Shown in pieces: positions 19,027 through 27,569 of a stretch of 64,000 bases of DNA. The notes under the pieces were generated by a model. It worked only from the letters and a program-made list of their open reading frames with translations, was not told where the DNA came from and ran no database searches. Where the stretch lies: positions 48,854-112,853 of the forward strand of contig CAMOGT010000001.1 of assembly GCA_946614295.1 (NCBI GenBank), read 5' to 3'. Positions within the stretch are counted from its first letter, which is position 1, and the number at the start of each line of letters is the position of its first letter. A program made the translations under genes and the position numbers. Origin of the DNA: an uncultured Bacteroidales bacterium. Its GTDB lineage: Bacteria > Bacteroidota > Bacteroidia > Bacteroidales > Paludibacteraceae.

Positions 19027-19422
19027 TTATAGTTTAGTGGTCAATTCTTTCTCTCTCCGGTAGGTATCGTTAAGGCTTTCGAGCGCCTTAATTCTATCCT
19101 CCAAAAGATGGATCTGTTCGTCCTTCAATCGGAGCAGTTCATCTACGTTGTCAAGCTGCTCTAATTTCTCCGGTGACGGTGCAGCCTGTTTGGTCAGCAA
19201 CTCATTGATGTCCGGCAACTCTTCCGTAGGGGTAAAGAAAGCATCGGTTGATACTTCCAAGAATTGCGCCATCTTCTCCAGTACGTTCACACCGGGGTTC
19301 ACACCTTCATTGCAAAGTGGGGTCAATGAGCGGCGAGGATCGCCAAAGAGGTAATTACTCAATTGCGTGCCCTTTAAGCCCTTGGCTGCGAGCAACGCTT
19401 TGACAACTTTTCCGTTGTACAT
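19027..19422 (-). CDS. XRE-type transcriptional repressor with coiled-coil tail
   Basis: 131 residues. The N-terminal half is a helix-turn-helix domain (KVVKALLAAKGLKGTQLSNYL, then VNPGVNVLEKMAQFLEVSTDAFF), closely matching Cro/CI-type regulators. Residues about 75-131 form a coiled coil (LLRLKDEQIHLLEDRIKAL) that could mediate dimerisation. The gene faces away from the replication operon with a palindrome-rich divergent region between them, the classic position of a prophage or satellite repressor. Confidence 0.85.
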   Translation of the reverse strand: MYNGKVVKALLAAKGLKGTQLSNYLFGDPRRSLTPLCNEGVNPGVNVLEKMAQFLEVSTDAFFTPTEELPDINELLTKQAAPSPEKLEQLDNVDELLRLKDEQIHLLEDRIKALESLNDTYRREKELTTKL

Positions 19423-19458
19423 AGCCTATACTTTTTTCAATTTATTATCATTTACAAG

Positions 19459-19491
19459 GTACTTTCGCGTACAAAATTGCGTTTTCGCAAT
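19459..19491. promoter_or_regulatory. Putative operators between repressor and replication operon
   Basis: Two inverted repeats: GTACTTTCGCGTAC (19459-19472) and ATTGCGTTTTCGCAAT (19476-19491), the second perfect with a TTTT centre. They lie 40-70 bp upstream of the repressor start and upstream of the rightward promoter, consistent with autoregulation. Confidence 0.55.
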
Positions 19492-19529
19492 TAAAATTAC
19501 ACATTTTTTGCAAAATTATGCGCAATTAT

Positions 19530-19560
19530 TTGTACATATCAATTTTTTATTGTACCTTTG
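19530..19560 (+). promoter_or_regulatory. Rightward promoter of the early/replication operon
   Basis: TTGTACATATC at 19530 and TACCTTTG at 19553-19560, spacing 23 nt. The following leader to 19643 is about 80 nt and T/A-rich. Confidence 0.75.
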
Positions 19561-19642
19561 CAGCCGCAAAATTACTACTTTTTTTTGATATGTGCAAGAA
19601 AAAAGTGATTTTTTTGAATTTTTTTAGTAAAAATATGTGTTT

Positions 19643-19921
19643 ATGAGTAAAAAAAATGTCAATCTCCGTCATTTTGACGAGTGGTCGAAGCAAATTAAGC
19701 GGTTTGGTGAGGACGTTGAGTTTACCGGAGTCTTCTTCAAACACGGTCAACCGCTGTTTGTGCAGCGCATGGTTGGGCAAGTAGCAATGGATTTTAGTTC
19801 TACTCTTCCCGATGGTGTTATCTTAACCTCACGTACCAAGCAGTTCGCTTCATGGAACGCCGAGGGTCATTGTTACATCAAGAAAACGCGCTGTAAGATT
19901 TACGATGTCTTTGAGGACTGA
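19643..19921 (+). CDS. Small protein of unknown function
   Basis: 92 residues (a GTG at 19637 would add two). Mixed alpha/beta character with aromatic residues (FDEWSKQIKRFG, FASWNAEGHCYI) and no membrane segment. It is the first gene of the rightward operon, followed after five bases by another unknown gene and then the primase-helicase. An early regulatory or replication accessory role is only positional inference. Confidence 0.7.
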   Translation: MSKKNVNLRHFDEWSKQIKRFGEDVEFTGVFFKHGQPLFVQRMVGQVAMDFSSTLPDGVILTSRTKQFASWNAEGHCYIKKTRCKIYDVFED

Positions 19922-19926
19922 TTGCC

Positions 19927-20301
19927 ATGGAAACACCTACATTTATTTTCGCGGAAGCAATTCCGCGGCTTAATATGCACCTCCAATCTATAGGATGGGA
20001 TAATCTGGTGCAGATAAACTTCGATTGTAGGGACGCCTTTCAGAAAGAAGGCTATGTGCCCATGTCTGAGTTATTGGCTTTCATTACCGATCATCGTATC
20101 GGTACGGAAGAAGGCTATCCGGAGCAGACTCCTCTCACTGTCTCATTCTCTATCGTAAATCAGAAGATCAGCGCCATGTATAGCCTTGAACCCAATCAAC
20201 TGCGCAAGCTCGCAGATCGTCTCGCGAGCGCGCGTATATGCGGGGGTGCGTTTCCTATAAAGATATACGGTGTACCCGGTAGCCGTTCTATGTTCCAATG
20301 A
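19927..20301 (+). CDS. Protein of unknown function upstream of the primase-helicase
   Basis: 124 residues, no recognised family. A central segment FDCRDAFQKEGYVPMSELLAF and a C-terminal GVPGSRSMFQ tail are visible; no signal peptide. The stop overlaps the ATG of the primase-helicase (ATGA), which implies translational coupling. Confidence 0.72.
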   Translation: METPTFIFAEAIPRLNMHLQSIGWDNLVQINFDCRDAFQKEGYVPMSELLAFITDHRIGTEEGYPEQTPLTVSFSIVNQKISAMYSLEPNQLRKLADRLASARICGGAFPIKIYGVPGSRSMFQ

Positions 20302-23300
20302 TTCCTCAGCACGAAATAGAAGAAGTCCTCTCCCGCGTGGACATGGCCGAGGTCGCGTCTGACTTTCTTACGCTCAAGAAGTCCGGCTCCGGCTACATGT
20401 GCAACTGTCCTTTCCACCAAGAGAAAACACCTTCCTTCCATATCTACCCCGCCCGGAACATCTACAAGTGCTTCGGTTGCGGTAAAGGTGGCGGTGTTGT
20501 CTCGTTCCTAAAGGAAAAGGAAGGCATGTCCTTCATGGAGGCTATCCAATACCTTGCGAACAAGTATCATGTCACGCTCCATGATCAAGCCGTCGAGGAA
20601 ACAGATGAGCAGCGCCGGAAGCGTTTATATAGAGAATCCGTCCAGAACCAATATGAAATCGTTCAGAAATTCTACGAAGAGAACATCCGCAATGCCGATA
20701 AAGAGGCAGTTGCCGCATATCAGTATGCGAAGGATAGATGGAGCGATGATTTTGTTGCGAATGAGGGCATTGGCTACGCCTACACCTCAAATGGCCCTTC
20801 GCTATACGAATATGCGAAGGCGCATAGTTTGTCTATAGAAATACTCAAGGAACTCCATTTGCTCGCCCAGAGCGAAGACGGACGAATCTATGATTTCTTC
20901 CGTGGCCGGATCATGATTCCGATACGTGACCGTTCCAAGCACGTCATCGGCTACACTTCTCGCGTCATTCCTGGAGTAACCGACAAAACCACGAAGAAGG
21001 GCAACACCCCGCCAAAGTACATCAACTCCACCAACAGCGAAGTCTATTCCAAAGAGAATACGCTTTTCGGTATCGATCAGGCTTGGATTGCCGCTGCATC
21101 CCAAGGCCGGTGTTACTGTGTTGAGGGTGCTCCCGACGCGCTCCGGCTGCACATCCTCGGCTTCAAGAACGCTGTCGCTTGTCTTGGTTCGGATTGGACC
21201 GACCACCAGTTAGCCCTACTCCGGAAGCGCTGTGATACACTGTGCTTCATACCGGATTCCGACCCACCCAAAGCCGGAGAGCAGTTCGGTGTCGGCATTA
21301 ACAAGGTCATCAAAGCCGGAACAAAGGCTTTTCAGATCAAGTTCAAGGTCTTTATCAAGGAGATTGGCACAGGCGACAAAGGCGATAAACGGGATGCCGA
21401 CAGTGTCTTCAAAACCAAGTCTATGTTCGACCAAGTGCAGGAGGAGGATTTTATCCTCTGGTATGCACGTAAGTTATTCCCGCCGGAGAGCAAGAATAAC
21501 GATAAAGCCAATGAGGATAAAGCCCTTAATTCAGTGGCTATCATCTCTGATATCCTTTCCTATCTGGAGGAAGGCTTCGAGTTAAACCACTATATCGATC
21601 AACTCAATAAGATACATCCTCCCAAGTTGGTTTGGCAAAGTGCTATTAAGGAAGCACGTGTCAGACGTGCGGAGGAACAAATGAAGCAGAACCTGTCCAA
21701 GGAACTGGATCTGCTCAAAGAACTCGGCTTCGGTATCGAGTTCCATAGCTACTATTCGCTCAACCAACAGGGAGGGCGCTATGTGTGGTCTAACTTTACC
21801 ATGAAGCCGCTCTATCACATCAAGGACACACAGTCAGCGATTCGTCTCTACGAGATGACAAACAAAGACGGTCATCAGGAAACAGTCGAACTTCGGCAGG
21901 AAGATCTTATTTCCCTCGCCCGCTTTCGACAAAAGGTGGAATCGCTGGGCAACTATATATGGTTAGCCAAAGAGGAACAACTACAGAAGCTGAAGCAGTA
22001 CCTCTACAAGGCTACCAAGTCTGCTGAACTCATCACCCAACTCGGTTGGCAACGCGACGGCTTCTTCGCCTTTGGCAATGGTATATATTATAATGGCCAA
22101 TGGTTAGCGGTGAATGAGTTCGGCATTGTTGCCATCCAACACCCCAACAGTAATCCGGATCAGGAGCCTATCGAATCCAACTACTATCTTCCGGCATTCT
22201 CCAAACTCTACAAAGATACCAAGTTCTATGAGTTTGAACGCAGTTTCGTTCACAAGGCTTACGGCAGCGTCACCCTCAAAGGTTTTTCTTCCATGCTTGT
22301 AGAGGTTTTCGGAGATAATGCGAAGATTGGATTGTGTTATCTTCTCGCCTCTCTATTCCGTGATATAATCGTAGATTATACGAAGTGGTTCCCACTACTT
22401 AATTTGTTCGGTCCACCACACTCCGGAAAGTCCGAGTTAGGTCACAGTCTGATGTCGTTCTTCATCATCGAGAACAATCCGCCGAATATAGAGAACTCTA
22501 CCGTGGCGGCGCTGTCGGATGCCGTTGCACAGACCTCCAACGCGCTTGTTCATCTCGACGAGTACAAGGACAGTATAGATATAACTAAACGCGAGTTCCT
22601 GAAAGGCTTGTGGGATGGCACCGGTCGTAACCGTATGAATATGGATAAGGATAAGAAGCGCGAGATAACCAAGGTTGATACCGGCGTTATCATTTCCGGT
22701 CAGGAGATGGCGGTATCGGATATCGCGCTCTTTACCCGTTTCGTGTTCTTGAGTTTCGATCTGCATACGCCTACCTCGGAGCAGACAGCCCGCTTTGAGC
22801 GCATGACGGAAGTCCGTAAGCTCGGATGTTCGCATCTCACGCTGCAGATACTTAACAACCGATCCTATTTCGAGCAGAACTTCCATGCGGCTTATATCTC
22901 CACGCTGGAAGATATACAAACTGCCCTCAAAGGCGAGCCGGTCGAGATACGTATTCTCAAGAACTGGGTGGTGCCATTGGCTGCCTTCCAGACTCTTCGT
23001 AACCAACTCGAACTGCCCTTTACCTATGAAGATCTGAAAAGCATCGCCATCAAAGGTATCAAGGTACAGAGCGAGAAATGTAAAACGAACCAGGATGTCG
23101 GAGTATGGTGGAACATCGTTAACTTCTTGGCTTCGCAGGGCAAGATATACGAGCGTTGTCATTACCGCATCGATTCGGTGCAGGAACTGACAACCGACGA
23201 GAGCAAGATGGTCTATCAGCAAGCCAAGACTATCCTTCAGATACGAGTTAAAACTATCTTTGAACTCTATCTGGAGCACGCCAAGAAAACGGGTCAGAAG

Positions 23301-23519
23301 GTGCTTCCCAAGGCATCGCTCGATTACTATCTGGAGCATAGTCCCGAGCTGATTGGTCATAAGCACTCTGTCCGCTTTGATGACATCAAAGATGGCATCG
23401 TACAGTATGAGGAAGATGAGAAAGGTCAGCGAACCAATCGCAAGAAGTCGTTTACCGACCAGGTGCTTGTTTTCGATTACCTCGAAATCTGCAAGCGCTA
23501 CGGTATAACCCTTGAATAG
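20298..23519 (+). CDS. Primase-helicase: CHC2 zinc finger, Toprim and ATPase domains
   Basis: 1,073 residues. The N-terminal CHC2 zinc finger has ligands in CPFH (Cys37, His40) and CFGC (Cys58, Cys61). A Toprim catalytic domain follows, with VEGAPDALRL (about 272-281) and DSDPP (about 320). The C-terminal half is a phage-type ATPase/helicase with Walker A GPPHSGKSE (about 704) and an acidic Walker B in VHLDEYKD (about 750). It probably makes primers and unwinds DNA for replication of the element independently of the host primase. Stand-alone primase-helicases of this kind are common in phages, satellites and integrative elements. The following gene-free stretch contains DnaA-box-like repeats. 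Confidence 0.9.
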   Translation: MIPQHEIEEVLSRVDMAEVASDFLTLKKSGSGYMCNCPFHQEKTPSFHIYPARNIYKCFGCGKGGGVVSFLKEKEGMSFMEAIQYLANKYHVTLHDQAVEETDEQRRKRLYRESVQNQYEIVQKFYEENIRNADKEAVAAYQYAKDRWSDDFVANEGIGYAYTSNGPSLYEYAKAHSLSIEILKELHLLAQSEDGRIYDFFRGRIMIPIRDRSKHVIGYTSRVIPGVTDKTTKKGNTPPKYINSTNSEVYSKENTLFGIDQAWIAAASQGRCYCVEGAPDALRLHILGFKNAVACLGSDWTDHQLALLRKRCDTLCFIPDSDPPKAGEQFGVGINKVIKAGTKAFQIKFKVFIKEIGTGDKGDKRDADSVFKTKSMFDQVQEEDFILWYARKLFPPESKNNDKANEDKALNSVAIISDILSYLEEGFELNHYIDQLNKIHPPKLVWQSAIKEARVRRAEEQMKQNLSKELDLLKELGFGIEFHSYYSLNQQGGRYVWSNFTMKPLYHIKDTQSAIRLYEMTNKDGHQETVELRQEDLISLARFRQKVESLGNYIWLAKEEQLQKLKQYLYKATKSAELITQLGWQRDGFFAFGNGIYYNGQWLAVNEFGIVAIQHPNSNPDQEPIESNYYLPAFSKLYKDTKFYEFERSFVHKAYGSVTLKGFSSMLVEVFGDNAKIGLCYLLASLFRDIIVDYTKWFPLLNLFGPPHSGKSELGHSLMSFFIIENNPPNIENSTVAALSDAVAQTSNALVHLDEYKDSIDITKREFLKGLWDGTGRNRMNMDKDKKREITKVDTGVIISGQEMAVSDIALFTRFVFLSFDLHTPTSEQTARFERMTEVRKLGCSHLTLQILNNRSYFEQNFHAAYISTLEDIQTALKGEPVEIRILKNWVVPLAAFQTLRNQLELPFTYEDLKSIAIKGIKVQSEKCKTNQDVGVWWNIVNFLASQGKIYERCHYRIDSVQELTTDESKMVYQQAKTILQIRVKTIFELYLEHAKKTGQKVLPKASLDYYLEHSPELIGHKHSVRFDDIKDGIVQYEEDEKGQRTNRKKSFTDQVLVFDYLEICKRYGITLE

Positions 23520-23564
23520 CCGTACACACGTACCTATTATAATAACAATTAAATCATTGCAATT

Positions 23565-23789
23565 ATGAACGAAGAACAAAATGCTATCCCGCAGACTGAG
23601 CAACTGCAAATCGTCAAAGTAGCTACCCCGGAACACACCGGATTGATTAGCGAGTTTCATGTAATCATAACCGACGCATCCGTGCCCGGCATGACGGTCT
23701 CCGCATCCTGTCACGCCCAGAACATTGCCGTTGAAGAGGCCCATGATGTGCTCTGGCATCTCTCACGGTTGATCCAAGTGAAGGATTAG
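23565..23789 (+). CDS. Small protein of unknown function
   Basis: 74 residues, acidic N-terminus, no membrane segment. The C-terminal half (SCHAQNIAVEEAHDVLWHLSRL) is probably helical. It follows the primase-helicase by 45 bp in the same direction and may be the last gene of the replication operon. Confidence 0.6.
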   Translation: MNEEQNAIPQTEQLQIVKVATPEHTGLISEFHVIITDASVPGMTVSASCHAQNIAVEEAHDVLWHLSRLIQVKD

Positions 23790-23967
23790 CCGTACCCCGC
23801 CTAAACCTTAACTTTTCTTCAATTTATTATCATCCCGGACGTACTGCGCTGTGAAGCGCGGTGCGTCTTTCTTTTTGGCCACTCTTCGCACTATTATATA
23901 TATTTTTCTTTCTACAATAGAAACAATTGCTACAACCTTGATTTTTCTGGGTTTGTGTTGTGTAAAT

Positions 23968-24098
23968 CGCTCCACATTTCTTCCACATTTTTCCACAACT
24001 CCTATTCATTTCCACAATTCCTCCACAATAAACCGGTTATTTCTACAATCATACTTTACTTCTTCCCGCATAAATTCAGGTTGTGGAAGTTGTGGACA
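23968..24098. other. Cluster of DnaA-box-like TTCCACA repeats, candidate replication origin
   Basis: Five forward T(T/C)CCACA sites (about 23970, 23981, 23991, 24010, 24021; the best, TTTTCCACA, differs from TTATCCACA at one base) and two inverted copies TTGTGGA (about 24081 and 24090) fall within 130 bp. The surroundings are AT-rich. It lies 450 bp after the element's primase-helicase, the usual place for a phage or satellite origin. Confidence 0.45.
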
Positions 24099-24609
24099 CT
24101 GTTTCTTGCCCAAACTGTACACCCTTTTCCCTGCAACGATTTCCATTAAGGTGCTCAACCAAGCCACGTAGCCCCAATAAAGCCCGCTGAAAGTCTGTCA
24201 AGGAAGCCTTGTATCTGCTACAGCAGTTGAAGCACTCAAGCCGTACACACGGAGCACAGAGTTACCTATCAGCCCCGCTCCAGCAGCTGCCATTAACCGC
24301 ATTGTCACTTCGAGCCTAACCATTTCTTGGCTTTCATGTCCTGTCCCTGAATTACTTACCCGTTTGGCGATTTATGTCGTTCCTTTTAGCAATGCAAAGG
24401 TAGTTGGTTCTTTCCGTATGGCAAGGCTAAACATGTTCCGGCGCTGATCTGCGATAGCTAAAAATTTCTCCAGCCGGTAAACGGTAGTAAATTTTGCGGA
24501 AGTCTTGCTGTTCACGGAATATGCGAACTACACTACGTCAACTCTGAAAGCATTGTAAAAGAAACAAATCGCAAACAAATAAGTTTAACAATTCAAAAAC
24601 AGTACAGTT
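24099..24609. other. Gene-free stretch before the 24.6-kb small gene
   Basis: About 500 bp with stops in all frames and no convincing gene. There is a CAAGG/CCTTG hairpin near 24200 and a possible -7 box (TAAATTTTG, about 24489) about 110 nt before the next start. The last 120 bp weakly resemble the leader at 32490-32740 upstream of another small gene, suggesting a shared control region. Confidence 0.35.
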
Positions 24610-24966
24610 ATGAAAGCATCTAAGAAAAACAGTCAGGCAACCGAAGTAAAGAACAATGCAATGGAGCAGCCGCAAACAGAGCGTCAGAGCCTCCGTTCCC
24701 TCTGCAAGAAACTCCGTGAAGAGTACGGCACTGATGAGCGCATCAACAATCTGCTTTGTATCTACTACAAGAAGCTTCACAATCTCTCCATCCTTAAAAC
24801 CCGCGAGCAATGGGAGCGCGAAGGCTTCAAGGTTGTGAACACCGTTGAGAATCGTTTCCCCGCATGGGGCAAGCCGGTAAGCCGGGTGAACAAAGAAACA
24901 GGTGAGTCCTACACTTTCTTCCCCGTAACCCATTTCTATGTACCGGAAGCAGTTTGTCAAGCATGA
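24610..24966 (+). CDS. Protein of unknown function
   Basis: 118 residues, basic N-terminus rich in Lys/Gln, then RSLCKKLREEYG and a C-terminal aromatic segment (TFFPVTHFYVP). No signal peptide. It is followed by a perfect eight-pair hairpin that should end the transcript. The position between the origin-like region and other small genes suggests an early element function, otherwise unknown. Confidence 0.7.
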   Translation: MKASKKNSQATEVKNNAMEQPQTERQSLRSLCKKLREEYGTDERINNLLCIYYKKLHNLSILKTREQWEREGFKVVNTVENRFPAWGKPVSRVNKETGESYTFFPVTHFYVPEAVCQA

Positions 24967-24976
24967 TATGAAGAAA

Positions 24977-25006
24977 GCCACCTGTCTTTAATGGCAGGTG
25001 GCATTT
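24977..25006 (+). terminator. Hairpin after the 24.6-kb gene
   Basis: GCCACCTG (24977-24984) pairs perfectly with CAGGTGGC (24995-25002) around a ten-base loop; the following T run is weak (ATTTAA), so it may be an attenuator rather than a full stop. Confidence 0.6.
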
Positions 25007-25029
25007 AACCTCTTAAATGAATAGGCTTT

Positions 25030-25368
25030 ATGAAAAATCAGTGTAGCACACAGCAACTCAGTTTTAACTTCGAGTTTGAGCAGGTTTCTACCGCCCCTAT
25101 CGAGGTAAAGAAAGAAATCGCACAGCAAGCCGCGCAACAAATAGTGCAGCAGCCAAAGCCGGTTGCAAAGCAGCCGGTCAAGAAAGCACCGCATTTCACG
25201 AAAGCCGATTTCGAAGAAATTCTCGCCGTTGAGAATGATTTAATAAATGGTCGTGGCGCATGGCTCTATTCCCAATTGGAAAAAGAGCTTGCGTACGAGC
25301 GCAAAAGAGCACAGGCAGAGCGGCAGTTCGAAGCCCTCCGCGCCGAATCTTATAAATATAATTTCTAA
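25030..25368 (+). CDS. Gln/Lys-rich protein of unknown function
   Basis: 112 residues. The N-terminal half is Gln/Ala/Pro-rich and low-complexity (KEIAQQAAQQIVQQPKPVAK), the C-terminal half is helical and charged (ENDLINGRGAWLYSQLEKEL, then RKRAQAERQFEALRAE). Soluble, no known domain. It is followed by another small gene after 14 bp. Confidence 0.65.
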   Translation: MKNQCSTQQLSFNFEFEQVSTAPIEVKKEIAQQAAQQIVQQPKPVAKQPVKKAPHFTKADFEEILAVENDLINGRGAWLYSQLEKELAYERKRAQAERQFEALRAESYKYNF

Positions 25369-25382
25369 AATCCGTATTAGTT

Positions 25383-25619
25383 ATGATTACTCTTGAACAA
25401 ATCCTTTGTCGCTGTACCGATGAGCAGTTGGAATCGCTAATGTCTTCAGCCCAAGCCATCATGCAGCATTTTGAGTACGTTTCCGGTCATTCTGCCACGT
25501 ATCTCGCAGGCGAGAACGAGCAGTATTGGAAAGTGTACGGCATTAACGCTATGGCGTTTACCGAGTTGGCGCAGCGCGCGCAGGGCAAGCACAAGCGCGT
25601 CCTCGGTCCTATCGGTTGA
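25383..25619 (+). CDS. Small protein of unknown function
   Basis: 78 residues with helices around EQILCRCTDEQLESLMSSAQ and a basic C-terminus (RAQGKHKRVLG). No domain recognised. It closes the 25.0-25.6 kb gene pair and is followed by a terminator. Confidence 0.62.
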   Translation: MITLEQILCRCTDEQLESLMSSAQAIMQHFEYVSGHSATYLAGENEQYWKVYGINAMAFTELAQRAQGKHKRVLGPIG

Positions 25620-25624
25620 GGAAG

Positions 25625-25646
25625 GCTCGCTTCGGCGGGCTTTTTC
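25625..25646 (+). terminator. Intrinsic terminator
   Basis: GCTCGC / GCGGGC stem (one G-T pair) with TTCG-like loop followed by TTTTT. Confidence 0.75.
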
Positions 25647-25783
25647 CCGACGGGCGGGCGTATCTTCAGCACCACCGGCAGCTTAGTCTTTGGCGCGACT
25701 TGCACCTTGGTATTTTGTTCGACTATTTTTATTTGGGCGTTCCTCCATAGTTCTGCAGATCATCCTCTCCAGAGCTACGTCGG

Positions 25784-25855
25784 TCGGGCTTTGCAGGGGT
25801 TCCGCACACGTTGTGTACCAAGTTTGCCCATTTCAATCCCTAACGCGACGCAAAA
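25784..25855 (+). repeat. Intergenic module GGGCTTTGCAGGGGT...CAATCCCTAAC, copy 1
   Basis: A second copy lies at 37069-37125, upstream of the gene after the capsid gene. Both copies sit shortly before a gene start and share the two blocks about 45 bp apart with a variable middle. The rest of 25647-25936 holds nothing else I can name. Confidence 0.6.
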
Positions 25856-25936
25856 AACGCCTTTTTTCACGACGATTTTCGCCAAAAATCGCGAATTTCG
25901 TGAAAAAATTCACTTTTTTTGCATTTTTTTGAAAAC

Positions 25937-25972
25937 TGTCCAAAGTAATTGGACACTTTTCTGTTAACTTTG
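25937..25972 (+). promoter_or_regulatory. Promoter with TGTCCAA palindrome, copy 1 of 3
   Basis: TGTCCAAAGTAATTGGACA (25937-25955, seven-base arms) sits ten bases before the -7 box TAACTTTG (25965-25972). About 90 bp around it, including the T-rich stretch before, is closely similar to 50220-50315. The palindrome occupies the -33 position, as expected for an operator. Confidence 0.7.
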
Positions 25973-25998
25973 CACCGGATTTCAAAACCCGATGCGTT

Positions 25999-26652
25999 AT
26001 GAAAAAGTTTTTGCTTATTTTGTTGGCTTGCGTAGCCACTACCATCACGGCTCTTGCAGCCAATGTAACTGTCACCTTCAACAACAATCAGAACATGGAA
26101 GGTGAGTTGATCAACCTTACCGATACCTCGCTGGTCATTCGCGCGTATTACGCGGCCACGGGGAATAAGGAGATAACCATTTACCCCGAGCGCGTAAAGT
26201 ACTTCTATATCTCCGGCATAGGTCGATATAACGTCGAGGACGGGAAGTTTGTCCCTTCCGAGAAGGCAAAGGCCAAACTGGAAAAGACCCGCATCGAGCG
26301 ACAAGCACACGCGCAACTCGTCAGCGAGCGAGCCGCCAATCCTAATCTGGTCATCGGCAATGCGCTGAAAAAGACCGGCGGCGTCTGCATGGGTATCGGT
26401 ATTCCTTCAGCTATCGTCGGCGCTATTCTCGTCGGTGTCGGCAACTCCGGCGTGGATACGAGCGGAAAAGCCGATGAGGTGGCTGCCAAGGCAAAGACCA
26501 AAGCCAACTGCGCTGCAGCCGGTTATGTGCTCCTTCCGATGGGTGCTGCCCTTACGATTGTCGGCATACCGCTCAATGTGCACGGCAAGCGGATCGCCGA
26601 AATGAATATCAATTACACCGGCAACGGTGCTGGCTTATCATTCAATTTCTAA
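25999..26652 (+). CDS. Secreted/membrane protein with Gly-rich segment
   Basis: 217 residues with a signal peptide (KKFLLILLACVATTITALA). After a beta-rich domain (NVTVTFNNNQNMEGELINL, TDTSLVIRAYY) and a charged helix there are two hydrophobic Gly/Ala segments (about 132-152 and 172-192) resembling membrane hairpins. Function unknown. It starts an operon of four small genes behind a palindrome-controlled promoter, so it is probably regulated cargo. Confidence 0.75.
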   Translation: MKKFLLILLACVATTITALAANVTVTFNNNQNMEGELINLTDTSLVIRAYYAATGNKEITIYPERVKYFYISGIGRYNVEDGKFVPSEKAKAKLEKTRIERQAHAQLVSERAANPNLVIGNALKKTGGVCMGIGIPSAIVGAILVGVGNSGVDTSGKADEVAAKAKTKANCAAAGYVLLPMGAALTIVGIPLNVHGKRIAEMNINYTGNGAGLSFNF

Positions 26653-26656
26653 TCTT

Positions 26657-26875
26657 ATGTCAGCTAAAGAACTCGCACAACATCGCCAGGAGTACTGGGA
26701 AGCATTATCAAGCGGTCTCGACAATTGCAGGTATGGATTACCGTTCACCGAGGAGGAGAAACGCGAGGTATTCTCGCACATCAAAGATAGTGAAATCATC
26801 GAAAATGTGGAGCATGGATACCCGCCCAGTTTTGTCCTGGATCATTATATTTACATCGCGGCAATGGTGCATTAA
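26657..26875 (+). CDS. Small soluble protein of unknown function
   Basis: 72 residues, acidic and helical (TEEEKREVFSHIKDSEIIENV), no signal peptide. Starts four bases after the previous stop and ends three bases before the next gene, so it belongs to the same operon. Confidence 0.65.
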   Translation: MSAKELAQHRQEYWEALSSGLDNCRYGLPFTEEEKREVFSHIKDSEIIENVEHGYPPSFVLDHYIYIAAMVH

Positions 26876-26878
26876 GAA

Positions 26879-27223
26879 ATGAAAAAACTCCTTTACATAC
26901 TCATAGCCATCCTCTTCTGCGCCTGCGAACATGCCGACGTCAGTCCGGGCGGCAGTACTGCAAACACCAAGAAGATCTGCAGGGGCTATGGCTATGAAGT
27001 CGTTTATACTGTGCGAGGCGATAAGGTCTGCAACGGCTACGGTTACAACGTAGCCTATACCATACGCGGCAATCAGGTATGCGACGGCTATGGTTACAGC
27101 GTCGCTTACACCATACGCGATGACAAAGTTTGTAATGGTTACGGCTATAATGTAGCCTACACCATAAGAGGCAACCAAGTGTGCCAAGGCTACGGCTACA
27201 CCGTAGTATATACGATAAGATAA
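26879..27223 (+). CDS. Lipoprotein made of 18-residue GYGY repeats
   Basis: 114 residues. A lipobox-type signal (LYILIAILFCAC) precedes five tandem 17-18 residue repeats of the form CxGYGYxVxYTIRGxxV (codons 35-114). The pattern predicts short beta-strands alternating with Gly/Tyr turns. The repeats vary at synonymous sites as well as at a few residues, so they are not a very recent duplication. Probably exposed at the cell surface or in the periplasm; function unknown. Confidence 0.75.
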   Translation: MKKLLYILIAILFCACEHADVSPGGSTANTKKICRGYGYEVVYTVRGDKVCNGYGYNVAYTIRGNQVCDGYGYSVAYTIRDDKVCNGYGYNVAYTIRGNQVCQGYGYTVVYTIR

Positions 27224-27240
27224 TCAAATACCATTATCCT

Positions 27241-27528
27241 ATGGCTGAATTACATCAATACAGATGCTCATGCGGGCATGAAGTGTGGGCAGACGCTAGA
27301 GGTTACTTTCCTCTTTTTAGCGGCATGATTATGCAGTTCCGTTGCAAGAAATGCAAGGACGTGGTGCAGTTGCCGGTTAAAGACTTAAACGAGCACTTCC
27401 CATTTTTCAAATGCCCGGAGTGCGGCAGTGAGCACTCGCTCGTTTCATGGAATCCGGTGGACGGCAAATGCCCTCATTGCGGAAAGGAGAAAATGAAAAA
27501 GACGGGCGTCGTTATGAACGCCGACTAA
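27241..27528 (+). CDS. Zinc-ribbon protein
   Basis: 95 residues with three CxxC-type pairs: CSCGHEVW, CKKCKDV and CPECGSE plus CPHCGKE, that is eight cysteines fitting two zinc ribbons. Likely a small nucleic-acid or protein-binding adaptor; no catalytic residues visible. It ends the four-gene operon begun at 25999 and is followed by palindromes and a structured RNA. Confidence 0.75.
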   Translation: MAELHQYRCSCGHEVWADARGYFPLFSGMIMQFRCKKCKDVVQLPVKDLNEHFPFFKCPECGSEHSLVSWNPVDGKCPHCGKEKMKKTGVVMNAD

Positions 27529-27534
27529 TGATTT

Positions 27535-27565
27535 TGTCCAACGTAATTGGACACTTGGCAAGTGT
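27535..27565 (+). promoter_or_regulatory. TGTCCAA palindrome, copy 2 of 3, with adjacent ACACTTG palindrome
   Basis: TGTCCAACGTAATTGGACA (27535-27553) is followed directly by ACACTTGGCAAGTGT (27551-27565). It precedes the structured RNA at 27570; no good -7 box follows, so it could regulate that RNA or act as a terminator-proximal site. Confidence 0.55.
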
Positions 27566-27569
27566 GAAA

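Noticed and set aside
22437..23759. 440-residue minus-strand ORF
   Set aside because: Antisense to the primase-helicase gene; no motif or ribosome-binding site.
23851..24171. 106-residue ORF in the DnaA-box-like region
   Set aside because: Composition is Ser/Thr/Phe-rich from TTCCACA repeats, no upstream signals; the repeats explain it better.
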